A stretch of DNA of 64,000 bases from Membranipora membranacea (taxonomy: Eukaryota > Bryozoa > Gymnolaemata > Cheilostomatida > Membraniporidae). The stretch covers positions 17,429,001-17,493,000 of the forward strand of contig OU612066.1 in the NCBI GenBank assembly GCA_914767715.1, given 5' to 3'. Each line of letters starts with the position of its first letter. Position 1 is the first letter of the stretch. Positions 48,524 to 60,033 of this stretch are shown here, piece by piece. The notes beneath the pieces are model-generated. The model made no database searches, had not been told where the DNA came from, and saw only the letters and a list, made by a program, of their open reading frames with translations. A program made the translations under genes and the position numbers.

Positions 48524-48985
48524 TTATCTATGCCAATTCTTTTCCCTATCACAACTACATGAGCTCTGCCTTGGTTGAGAATGGCCAACATATGACTTTC
48601 CTTTTGGACGCTCTTTATGCCTTCCACCTCGAGTTTGGTCTGAGCTCCAATTTACACGACAACAGCAATCTTGGATTGTGATGCCTTCACGCAAACAAAA
48701 CTTGCATTTATAACCAGTAGTACAATCCTGTTGGTGGTTTGACATCCCTTGTCATCTACAACACCGGGCCTTCAGGACAGTAAAACACAATATGACCATC
48801 TTTATGACTAATATAACAACCAGAATGATGACTACTTCCATGATTTGCATTCTTCTTTTTATTGTCAGGCGAGGGGTAATCATCATGATCACTCCCACCA
48901 TCACCATTATAACGATGGCTGTAACTACAATATCTCTCGCTGGTACTGTGAGAACCTCGATTAGAATAGTTACTAACTTCATGAT
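48524..48985 (-). pseudogene. CCHC zinc-knuckle ORF remnant, copy 2
   Basis: Minus-strand remnants of the same ORF as 41257-41800. The 5' block and the shared TAG have been removed by a deletion that joins the sequence directly to the upstream flank near 48993. A stretch M-S-N-H-Q-Q-D-C-T-T-G-Y-K-C-K-F-C keeps parts of a second and third knuckle, followed by a basic tail (T-R-G-G-R-H-K-E-R-P-K-G-K). Several frame changes make it inactive. Confidence 0.55.
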
Positions 48986-49722
48986 AAGTTTTCTTGCAAG
49001 TTTCTCTCTAGTAAAGTAGCTGTAGTAACTGCACAGTTACCATACTGAAAAAACCGTGCTGCTTTGTACGCGCCATTTATGACTCTACAAGAGATTGAAT
49101 TTTAAATAAACGCGTACCATACAACACAGGAAATTCCTAATTGCAACATAGGAAACATGTTGCCACGTACAATGTGCCCGCTGAGTTACTCCTTAGGAGT
49201 ATGAACAGAGAAGACGACTCCAAGATACATGTATAACAACATGACAGCAAACCTTATGATATGAATACTCCACAGGCATCAAGGAGAATTCTCCCTGCTG
49301 GTATTATATCCTTGCTGCTTCTACTTCTTCTGCTTAGTAATTGCAGGCGACCGGGTCCTTGTAGCAATGTTCATATCATACAGTTATTTTATACTCTAGA
49401 GTGGACAATGCAGTACTAAAATCGTCCTACTTAATTATTGCCCAATCCCATGACGCAACGAAATCTGGTTGTGCATGGCTGGTGTATGCATCGATGACTT
49501 TATCATTGTCAAAAGCAGAATTGGGCAAGTCCACCTACCTTGGTGGGCTTGACCATCAACTCGTTTTTGCCAGCGCTCCTCTTCAACCTTGGGCACCTCG
49601 TCACCTCATATGTATATCTGTGTAAATAACTGGTTTCATATTTATTTGCTTAGCTGACCATTTTTCATCGATCAATTTATTCAACAAAATTATATTTTGT
49701 AGACAAAGGTTTTGGTGTTACC

Positions 49723-51621
49723 ATGGATGCTAGCTCTGACGCAGAACAAAAGCTATCAGCATTCATCAGTCAGCTTCTCTCAGGAGTGGTGAGTTTCTCA
49801 CCTTACCTGATTCTCTGATTACAACCTATACCTATGATGCTCTATGATATTTATGCCATCAGAATAAGAGTGGCCTATTATGTACTACTAAATAAACTAA
49901 TGATCAAACAGCTGAAGGAAACTGTGGTTATGATTTGAGGTAAATACTTAAATGCCCAATAACTTTCTTTTACCAGGTTGAGTCTGTGCGCCAACAAGGA
50001 TACCAGATCGCATTATTAGCCTCAAAGTTTGGTGATGATAGTACTGATATACTCTCATTTCATGGTGGACTCTCTCTCAGTACGCAGAAACAGTTGGAGG
50101 TCAATTTCAAGAGTCTCATTAAAGGTAATTTCTGATGAAAAATAACATTGCTTGTAGTAAAATTGAAATACGCGGTCGTGCTTACTAGCATTCTCATTTT
50201 GTCACCAGAGCTTCTTTCAGGATATGCTTTTGTCATAATATTTCAAGTTGTATACCACCTCATTTGGTGAGTGAACTGAATATGCTTGTGCACATGAGTT
50301 CTCTCGCATTTCCAGAGTAGACAACTCCACACAGCCAATAACCAACATTAAAGGGAAATACATAGTTACCAGAGTATACGGAAAAGGGCCCCAATGTTTG
50401 GCTGAATACCAGACTAGGAGCAGATCGAATATCAGTAATTCGGGGCTTCGCTGGAATGTTATAATGGGTAAACAAAATTTATATTTCTTGACAGAAGCTT
50501 CACATGAAGCAGAATGCAGCATCAGTCAATCTGGAGAAGAGACGATAAAATCTACCCATACAGTCAGTATACCATTAAGGGATGTCCTTGCTGATACTAT
50601 TAAGGTAGAATGTACCTCGGAGTTTGATGCCAGCCTACCTGATAACTCACCAACTGATGACACTGAATTCTCACCGACTGCTGATGATGATGCTGATGAA
50701 CCAGTAGAGTATAATGATGATGAAAAACTTGATGCAAGTCAGAATCACGAACTGCAGATCCAACCTGAACCTCCATGTGATCTGCGGATAGAGTCTGATG
50801 ATACCCAGACTAGGTCATATCAAGACTCAGAACCTAGGTTGGAGCGATTGAGGGGCAAGAAAAAATGTAAATCTAAACTGATATACCAACAGCGGATACA
50901 TACTGGGGCACAAAGATACTCTTGCACTGAATGCCCTTACGGAACCCCAAAACACGAGAATTTGAGAAAGCATAAGTTGATACACGGAGAGAAACGATAT
51001 GCTTGTACCGAATGCCCTTACAGAAGCACAAGATTGTCAAGTTTGAAAAGACACATTATGACTCATCATACTGGAAAAAAACGGTTTGCTTGCCCTAAAT
51101 GCCCCTATAGAAGCAAATTTCATAAAGATTTACAAAGGCACATTCTGACACATACCGGAGAAAAACCGTTTGCTTGCCCTGAATGCCCTTATAGAACAGC
51201 ACTTCACTCAAGTTTGAAAGCTCACATTATGACTCATACTGGAGAGAAACCGTTTGCTTGCCCTGAATGCCCTCATAGAACAGCAAAATATTCAAATTTG
51301 AAAACTCACCTTAAGACTCATACTGGAGAAAAACCGTTTGCTTGCCCTGAATGCCCCTATAGAAGCATGTATAAAGACAGTTTACAAAGGCACATTCTGA
51401 CTCATACTGGAGAGAAACGGTTTGCTTGCCCTGAATGCCCTCATAGAAGCTCTCGTCAATCAGATATGACAAAACACATCATGACTCATACAGTAGAAAA
51501 ATCGTTGGCTTGTCCTGAATGCTCTTTTAGAAGCCGGCATCTCTCATCGATGAAAAGGCACATGCTCAGACATTCTGGAGAAAAACCAATTGCCGTGCCT
51601 TCAATTGCAATCCCTAACTAG
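49723..51621 (+). CDS. C2H2 zinc finger protein, copy B2
   Basis: Exons 49723-49788, 49977-50124 and 50495-51621 give 446 residues. The open frame of the last exon extends upstream to an ATG at 50398, but the acceptor TTGACAG at 50494, aligned with the other copies, marks the real exon start. The N-terminal 71 residues match the family (D-A-E-Q-K-L-S-A-F-I-S-Q-L-L-S-G-V). The acidic linker has I-K-V-E; the second motif reads I-Q-P-E, so its lysine is lost. Eight C2H2 fingers follow, most with TGEKP linkers, and the tail P-S-I-A-I-P-N as in B1. It has the longest finger array of the four copies and no visible lesion, so it is the best candidate for a functional member. Confidence 0.87.
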
Positions 51622-54551
51622 TCAACCCCAAGCTGTAGATTTGCATATTGAAATTCCCTAACAGTCAAAAACCTACAAACCTGTCAACAGTCTAAGCATC
51701 AATACCAGGACACGTAATAAAAGCCTACAAGCTGAGTTTTTGTGGTCAACCAAAATATCCTCTTATTTTTCTGCATTCTGCCTGCATTAGAAGTTGCTGC
51801 CAGCCACTATAGTGGCTGTTTTATGGTAGAGGATGAGCAACTTCCAATATAGACAAATATGATTAAACCTACTCTATCATCTGCCAAGGCCTTCTCATTT
51901 GAAGCCTCAGTTCTACATAAGTTTGTGTTGATCTATACGATGATCTCACTTAACAGATTATATATCTACATAAAACACACCAAGCAGACCCGCTGATATT
52001 ACAAATATTTTGCATTGTTTGTTTTTAGAACATCGTGTCAATCCTAGATGAATAAAACAAAGTGCATTGATGTTATTTGTTATTTTCTGAAATAAAAACA
52101 AGACCAATCAGGAACAGAAGCCACAAATGTGAAAACTGCACCATTTATAGGATCAACTGATTATGGTATATCAGTAGTCATGTGGTCAGGACAGCCTTTT
52201 TGTTATCAATATCTAAACAGCAGCATCATTATACATATATATTGCCAGATTAATGACTGCTATTGGTAGAAACTTATATGAGCAATGAATTAAGTTTTAC
52301 ACGACTTCTGGAATACCTCCACTAATCTGAGTTAATTAAACCTAAATATGGCACGATCAAGAAAAGATAAAATGCACCCAGCAAAGTTTAAGCATTCTAA
52401 CTAGCTATCAATTTATCAATTTCATGCTGACCTGAGACTTGTCTGTGGATATTCCCATTCTATAATAAAATAGCCCAAGAATTGTTCTACTCGGGCGAAA
52501 TGAAATGTGATGCTAATTCTAATTGGTAGTTGTTTTCACCTGACAAAAGAGTCAGCAACTCCTGGAAATTATTGCATTGTGAATATATATGAGCTCTTTA
52601 CTGATTTGGGTACATCCAACTCGATCCACCTTTAGATGTAAACTCAATAATGTTACAGGTGGGTTTGGTCAGGAACAAATGAATGTTTGCCTTAAAAATT
52701 TAGCAAATAATGCTTTATTTGATACACAGCGCTGTGAGAAAAACACAAGGATGTTATGAGAAACATAAATGACATACATCTTTTTCTTCATCGGTGCACA
52801 GATGAATAATATTTGTATGGTACAGATCATTAATATGTGAATATATATTATGGTACATACATATATTTTACTCTCTTTCTAGGGCAGCTAATTTGCCTTG
52901 AAATAGATATGTTGCCAAATGTGATTATCAATGGTTATTCAATTGATTGAGCGCCGGAGTTGTCTTGTTATGTAACTGCAGCAGCTGCATCAATCAATAA
53001 ATTATCAGACTTTGTTGTGGATGGTTTAGCGATAAAATGTTAATGCAATTGAAAATTCTCCATATTACTAAGTCATTAAAAATAATACTGGCCTTCTCTG
53101 TACATAAAGCACAGTATATTTTGGCACCAATATTAACCCCAAGGCCGCCTAAGTGCCTTTAGGGTTAAAATTGTGGCTCAAAAGAATAAATTTTATAATT
53201 GTTCAGTTGAGTTTTTACATCATTCATTTTCCTCCACCATAAAAGCTATTATCGGAAATGCTGGGGGTACGTATAATAAATGATATGAGAACATCTACCC
53301 TTTGTGAAATCTGCTAAAATTATCAACATGTGTCGCCATATATACCATGATGTATAGGAGATATTATAAGCAAGTGAGTCAGATCAAACAGCTGTTCATA
53401 TTGTAACTTTCACAACTTTAGATTTAAAGAAAATTGATAAGTTTTGACCGCATTAACTAAATTTAAGTCATTTTTTGTAAGAGATTTATGGAGGGTTTCG
53501 TGTTTATCGCTCTATTAATCGTCCCTTGACAAGCAACCGCAAATGTTCATTTGTAGATTGGCAAGAAAAATAAAAATTTGCTTAACGATTCGTAAAAGTT
53601 GTCATGGATGGATAAATTTCCAAGACGGCTAGGAAAATAACCAAAGACTTTAACATAATCTCTCATGATGCACCTGGTCACGATCTTAACACCATATCAT
53701 TTGCCTTCTTTCCCGAGGTTTGCAACCATGAATCGATTGATTGATTGATTTGCATTCTATCACTAACTGTAAAAGTTGTGAGAAAAAGGTTGCTGGTAGA
53801 CGTACTCTGCTAAAAAATAATGAAGTTGCCTTAGGCTAAAAAGTTGACTAAGAACTGAAAAAGTACTAGATATCAGCCGTACGAAGTGACATAGATATGC
53901 AATAAAGCAAAGACAATCACAACTATTCAATTCAAACCCAACATAATATTTTTGCTGGGATAAGACAAGGAGTTCCTCTAACTCCTTGGTCAAAGGAATT
54001 CATTTCATTGCTTCACCCAAGTTGTTCAATAGCCTGCATCAGACCTTGATCAGACTTATTGGACGACTTAAACATGATAGATACAAACTGTGCAATGTCA
54101 AGATTCTAGTGTATTTTCTTACTTCTTCTGTCTCTCTTTTTGACCTGAGCCATTTTTATCTCGGTGAGGGTTTTCCTAGCCGAAGAGAACTACTTGCGAC
54201 TTGACCTCACGAATACCACCATCAAACGAGCAAGCAGTGTCACACAATTGCATCCCATTGAGCTCACTTTCTTCCACCGCTGCCATTCTCATAAACACAG
54301 CATAGTGCATGTTGGCAGGAGTTCTCATGCTGCAGCTCAATTATTTGGATTTACTAATTTTGGAGTTACCTTTTCATGGAAGAGATTTATTTAGTTGAAA
54401 GTGGCAAAACTCAAACAGCTAGCTGATCAAAGAGTTACAACCAATGTGATTGGGCCAATTGACCAATAACATACTAACCCAAGAAGAAGGTATGAATTCA
54501 CGACTACGTACTACAGACTACATTGCTTGTTTATATGAGTTATGCCTTGTC

Positions 54552-55564
54552 CATACTTGCCAACCTGTACGCATAAAGCGTTTACGAACGCTTATTTGAC
54601 ACTAATTGAGTTTTAAACGCAAAACGCTAGCTGTACGCATTTATGGATTTTCAAACACCTGTTCATCTAATTAGTTAGGTAATCAAAAACGCATCTTTAG
54701 TGTTTGCTTCAGTTTACTTGCATAATCTTGTCATTGTTGATTGATAGTCTAAACAATGAGTAACTCCTTGGTCTAAAACTCTGGTCTTGCCTTCAGAAAA
54801 CCATTGTGTTGATTTTATATGGACTTTTTACCTGTTCAAGTCTTAAATGAGTCAACTTACAACTTTTATTTAATGAGAGTAACAAAGTTGCCCACCTCCT
54901 TGTTTGGGTGGGATAACTCAGATCTCCTGCCCCAGTGTTTCAAGGGCAACCAGGGATTCAAATAGCCGTCTTGTCAAGACAGGCTAGGTTTCAAACAACT
55001 CCCATTGATTATCAGTAGATTGCCATTACAAAATAAAGTACAGTTGTGAAATACCCTTTACCAGTGGTTCCTACATATTGTAGCAGCGGGTGGATTGTGT
55101 ATACCCACAAATGAGTGTAGCAAAAGTAGAGAGCTGAGCCTAGCATACACGCGCCCCAGCGTGCAATCACATGAATCCAACATGCATTTAGACAAGCACA
55201 CTTTGCCTGCCATTGTACTCCTTTGTTCACCAAACAAAAGGCCTTTTGTTACACAACTCTCATAGGTGCATTGGGGCATGTCTCCCTGACATCGGACCCC
55301 AGGGCCTATCCAACATACTACAGCATAGGTGTACTTTATTTTGTAATGCACCTTACGCATAGGGAAAAAGGACAAGTGTTGAGCGATCTGCATTCCTACG
55401 CAACCAAGGACTATGTTCAGTGATTAAAGCATGTTTCGCGCGTAGCTCGAAACATTTTTTGGGGCAATTTCTGGGCATATAAGGCACCCTGGAATTTTGT
55501 AAGCATTTTCAAGCATTTTGCAAATTTTTGTAAGCATTTTGGAAAAATTAGGTTGGCAAGTCTG
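54552..55564. mobile_element. Non-autonomous hAT-like element, 1013 bp, 8-bp target duplication
   Basis: Terminal inverted repeats CATACTTGCCAACCT and its counterpart (complement CAGACTTGCCAACCT) are flanked by GCCTTGTC at 54544-54551 and 55565-55572. Unit 1 has the uninterrupted site near 46970-46985. Eight-bp duplications and CA-starting ends are typical of hAT elements. No transposase frame is present. A second inverted repeat is nested inside. Confidence 0.82.
55024..55348. repeat. Nested 325-bp inverted-repeat element inside the hAT-like element
   Basis: Starts CATTACAAAATAAAGTACA and ends with the exact reverse complement at 55330-55348. A matching end is seen near 35119-35136. No clear target duplication. 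Confidence 0.6.
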
Positions 55565-55728
55565 GCCTTGTCTAGCTAGTCTAGTTCATTGTCAGCTTAC
55601 TAATATTTTAATAATCTTTGTTACCATTGACAGGGAGTAATTGTTATACCTTGCTATTGTACTGGCATTGTGATGAAGTTGGTTCACAATCACTGCAATA
55701 ATAAATTAATTAATACAAGTGTGTGTCA

Positions 55729-55747
55729 ACAAGGAGCTAACTCCTTG
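55729..55747. repeat. Micro-palindrome insertion with 6-bp duplication
   Basis: ACAAGGAGCTAACTCCTTG sits between two copies of GTGTCA (55723-55728 and 55748-55753). Unit 1 at about 47103-47110 has one GTGTCA and no palindrome. Confidence 0.7.
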
Positions 55748-56197
55748 GTGTCAAGTACTTGATGATGGCATTATACAAGGCAGCTCACTCACCATGAAAA
55801 TCAGTATGTGTAGACAAGTGCCCAAAGTATCGTATCCTCAAGGTCACAGGTCAAGTCAGTCTCTGTCATAATTAGGTCAGGGTAGAATGATGGGAACTCA
55901 TTGGTAGTATGTCAACATGACAACAAACCTATGATCGGAATATTCCACATGCCCTTCTTACTATTACTCGAACTGCAAAATGCCGAGGGAACCCTTCCTC
56001 CAACCCTTTAAGGTTCTTCACATGGATGGGTGCAGCGAAGGTAGGGTTCTGACCCTGCTAAAAACCCGTCTGTACGAGCGCAAATTTCTCGCACAAACAG
56101 TGTGTCAGATGATTTGAGGGGGCATTTCAAGGACAGATTTGTGAGTTGATTTTTTGACGCATACTCTATAACCCTAACAGGATTGAGAGACTTCACA

Positions 56198-56580
56198 TGC
56201 TAAACTCTACTCTTTCAGCATCGACTCGAATGAAGACTTACTGTCTTCAGCCAGTACCACCATACCAACACAACAAAGCTACACAAATACATCCAGCTAG
56301 CACACTTCTCCTCCAGTCGCAGACACTCAGAACATTATTCTATATCACACTCAAATACTGTCCACCACCAGAGGTCATTCCTTGTACGCACTGCTCATGA
56401 CTGGAATGAACTACCTTCTAGCAGTCATCTCCTCCGGCCCTCCAGCATATAGCTCAAACGCTTTTCAATGCCCTAAATTTGCTGACGAACCGGAATGAAC
56501 AATGACTACAAGAAAACAAGTCTCTCAAGTCACAGCAGGAAATGCTGGTGCTGGAGCCTATGACGGCGAAGGTTAATACG
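56198..56580 (+). pseudogene. LINE 3' end remnant
   Basis: This stretch interrupts unit 3 relative to units 1 and 2. One frame reads R-S-F-L-V-R-T-A-H-D-W-N-E-L-P-S, which is typical of the last part of LINE ORF2 proteins (R-x-x-x-x-W-N-x-L-P), before a stop. Only the extreme end is present. Confidence 0.5.
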
Positions 56581-56924
56581 TGAAGGTAAATACTTTCTTA
56601 GGGAAAGGGTTGCTTACACATGCTCTGCGCCCAACCATTTGTGTTAGCACACAACAATAGTAACTACCGACAAATGTCAGCAATCATACAAACATTAGCG
56701 AAAAGCAGATAGGCTGTCAACATAAAAATAAGTATGTTTACTTACGACGGGACACCAGCTCCTAACTAGGGAAGGCTTGAGAGAAAGACAAGTTATCACT
56801 GCCAATTTTTTTCCCTATCACAAATACATGAGCTGTGCCTTGGTGGAGAATGGCCAACATATTATTACTTTCCCCTTTGGACGCTCTTTATGCCTTCCAC
56901 CTCGAGTTTGGTCTGAGCTCCATC

Positions 56925-57480
56925 TTATACGACAAAAGCAATCTCTGACTGTGACGCCTTCACGCAAACAAAACCTGCATTAATGACCAGCATTACAATC
57001 CTGTTGGTGGTTTGACATACCCTGACATCTGAAACACCTGCCTTCCAGTAATGCGCAATATGACCATCTTTATGACTAATATAACAACCAGAATGATGAC
57101 TACTTCCATGACTTGCATTCCTCTTTTTGTGGTCAGGCGAGGGGTAATCATCATGATCACTCCCACCATCACCATTATAACGATGGCTGTCACTACAATA
57201 TCTCTTGCTGGTACTGTGAGAACCTCGAATAGAATGGTTACTAACGTCATGATAAGTACTACTTACACTACTCTCATCATTTCTCTCTCGGTGTGAACTA
57301 CACCTCATTTTACCAATACACTAATGTATAACACTAACATTTGGTACAGCATTGATTGGCACACAGACTACACTGGACTCAGTGTGTACTTCATCCGTAA
57401 CAGGTATTTTTGTTGGTACCTGTTCACTCTCTGACAGTGCATAAGTCGGGTCTGATCTGATTAAGGCAGATAAATGCAAG
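56925..57480 (-). pseudogene. CCHC zinc-knuckle ORF remnant, copy 3
   Basis: Best preserved copy. Minus strand: upstream block S-D-P-T-Y-A-L-S-E-S-E-Q-V-P.. to an in-frame TAG at 57323-57321, then the same frame continues with M-R-C-S-S-H-R-E-R-N-D-E-S-S and 127 codons without a stop. These include a Ser/His/Asp-rich region and a knuckle C-Y-I-S-H-K-D-G-H-I-A-H-Y-W in which the second and last cysteines are lost but the His is kept. The TAG is at the equivalent place in copy 1. Confidence 0.6.
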
Positions 57481-58413
57481 TTATATATACGGATTCATCA
57501 GCCAAGCTGTAATGACAGCATCGTTTCTGTGCAGTTTAGAGACTAGATTTGATTATAAAATGGAATGAAACTGTGCAAAATAGAATGACACACAATTTGG
57601 AGCCACCCAGAGTGATTGCATAAATATTGTATAAGGCATTTTGTCTTATATAAAGTCAGTTTTCTTGCAAATTACTCTCTAGTAAAGTAGCTGTAGTAAC
57701 TGCGCAATTACCATACTGAAAAAAACTGTGCTGCTTTGTACGCGCCATTTTTGACTCTACAAGAGATTGAATTTTAAAGAAACGCGTACCATGCAACACA
57801 GGAACCTCCCAATTGCAACATTGGAAACATGTTGCCAAGTACAATGTGACCGCGGAGTAACTCCTTAGTAATATGAACAGAGAAGACGACTCAAAGATAC
57901 ATTTACAAAGTAAATGTTCAACAGCATGACAACAAACCTTATGATATGAATACTCCACAGGCGTCAAGGAGAATTCTCCCTGCTGGTATTATCTCCTTGC
58001 TGCTTCTACTTCTTCTGCTTTGTAATTGCAGTCGACCGGGTCCTTGTAGCAATGGTCATATCAAAGAGTTATGATATACTCTAGAGTGGGCAATGCAGTA
58101 CTAAAAAAGTCCTACTCAATTGTAGCGCAATCACATTACGCAATGAAATCTGGTTGTGCATGGCTGGTGTATGTCTCAATGACTTTATCATTGACAAAAG
58201 TAGAATTGGGCGAGTCCTTATCTTACCTTGGTGGGCTTGACCATCAACTTGTATTTGCCAGCGCTCCTCTTCAACCTTGCACACCTCGTCACCTCATATG
58301 TAAATCTGTGTAATTAACTGGTTTTTATGTATTTTTTTGCTTAGCTGACCCTTTTTCATCGATCAATTTATTGAAAAAAATTATGTTTTGTAGACCAAGG
58401 TTTCAATGTTACC

Positions 58414-60033
58414 ATGGAGACAAGCTCTGACGCAGAACAAAAGCTATCAGCATTCATCAGTCAGCTTCCCTCAGGAGTGGTGAGTTTTTCACCTTACTTG
58501 TTTCTCTGATTGCGACCTATTATATACGATGCTCTATGATATTTATGCCATCAGAATAAGAGTGGCATCTAAATAAACTAATGTTCTAACAGTTGAAGGA
58601 AACTGTGGCTATGTTTTGAGGTATATACTTAAATGCCCAATTACTTTCTTTTACCAGGTTGAGTCTGTGCACCAGCAAGGATACCAGGTGGCATTCTTAG
58701 CCTCAAAGTGTGGAGATGATAGATATGATATACTCTCACTTCATGGTGGACTCTCTCTCAGTATACAGAAACAGTTAGAAGTCAATTTCAAGAGTCTCAT
58801 TAAAGGTAATTTCTGATGAAAAATAACATTGCTTGTAGTAAAATTGAAATACGCGGTCGTGCTTACTAGCATTCTCATTTTGACACCAGAGCTCGTTTCA
58901 GGATGTTCTTTTGTCATAATATTTCAAATTGTATACCACCTCATTTGGTGGATGAACTGAATATGCTTGTCCACATGAGTTCTCTCGCATTTCCAGTGTA
59001 GACAACTCCACACAGCCAATAACCAACATTAAAGTGAAATACACAGTTACCAGAGTATACGGAAAAGGGCCCCAACGTTTGTCTGAATACCAGACTAGGA
59101 GCAGATCAAAATATCAGTAATTGGGGGCTTCGCTGGAATGTCATAATGAGTAAACAAAATTTATATTTGTTGACAGAAGCTTCACATGAAGCAGACTGCA
59201 GTATCAGTCAATCTGGAGAAGAGACGATAAAATCTACCCATACAGTCAGTATACCATTAAGGGATGTCCTTGCTGATACTATTAAGGTAGAATGTACCTC
59301 GGAGTTTGATGCCAGCCTACCTGAATACTCACCAACTGATGACACTGAATACTCACAGACTACTGATGATGATGCTGATGAACCAGTAGAGTATAATGAT
59401 GGTGAAAAACTTGATGCAAGTCAGAATCAGGAACTGCAGGTCAAACCTGAACCTCCATGTGATCTGAAGATAGATTATGATGATACCCAGACTTGGTCAT
59501 ATCAAGACCCAGAACCTAGATTCGAGCGCTGGAGGGGCAAGAAAAAATGTAAATCGAAACTGATATACCACTTGCAGCTACATGCTGGAAAAAAACTATA
59601 CGCCTGCACTGAATGCCCTTACGGAACCCCAAAACTTGAGAATTTGAGAAAGCATATTATGATGACACACGGAGAAAAACCATATGCTTGTACCGAATGC
59701 CCTTACAGAAGCGTTCGTGAATCAGAGTTGAAATTGCACATCATGACTCATTCTGGAGAAAAACCATTCGCTTGCCCTGAATGTCCCTATAGAAGCATAT
59801 ATAAACAGCATATGAAACAGCACATTCTGTCACATAGCGGAGAAAAACCATATCCTTGCCCTCAGTGCCCTTTTCGAACCGCCCAAAAATCAAATTTGAA
59901 AGGTCATATGCTGACGCATACTGGAGAAAAACCCTTTGCTTGCCATGAATGCCCTTTTAGATGCGTCCGGAATGAACGCTTGAAAAGGCACGCACTGACA
60001 CATATCGGTGAGAAACCATTTGCCTGCCCTTAA
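58414..60033 (+). CDS. C2H2 zinc finger protein, copy B3, truncated by a nonsense codon
   Basis: Exons 58414-58479, 58658-58805 and 59177-60033 give 356 residues. N-terminal 71 residues conserved (one change, Leu to Pro in I-S-Q-L-P-S-G-V). Acidic linker with I-K-V-E and V-K-P-E (SUMO consensus), then five complete fingers. The sixth stops after F-A-C-P: where the family reads CCT GAA TGC, this copy has CCT TAA TGC. The following sequence then jumps, through a deletion, into what is 3' flank in the other copies, so the remaining fingers and the P-S-I-A-I-P-N tail are gone. It may still make a shorter protein. Confidence 0.82.

Larger units (their letters stand above)
48288..56162. repeat. Tandem segmental duplication, unit 2
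   Basis: Same order as unit 1: zinc-knuckle remnant (-), 79-nt block (-, 49539-49617), zinc finger gene (+), 3' flank. Differences: a deletion removes the 5' part of the knuckle ORF, a hAT-like element is inserted at 54552-55564, a CAAGGAG palindrome at 55729-55747, and the 213-bp repeat is single copy. The 3' flank 51622-54543 holds no other supported gene. Confidence 0.85.

Noticed and set aside
48752-49019. Hydrophobic methionine/isoleucine-rich frames on both strands around the GAT/ATC repeats
   Set aside because: Frame-shifted reading of the Ser/His/Asp-rich part of the zinc-knuckle ORF, not a membrane protein.
50398-50494. Extension of the B2 finger exon to an ATG at 50398
   Set aside because: The aligned acceptor at 50494 and the conserved two-base phase in all four paralogs show this is intron read-through.
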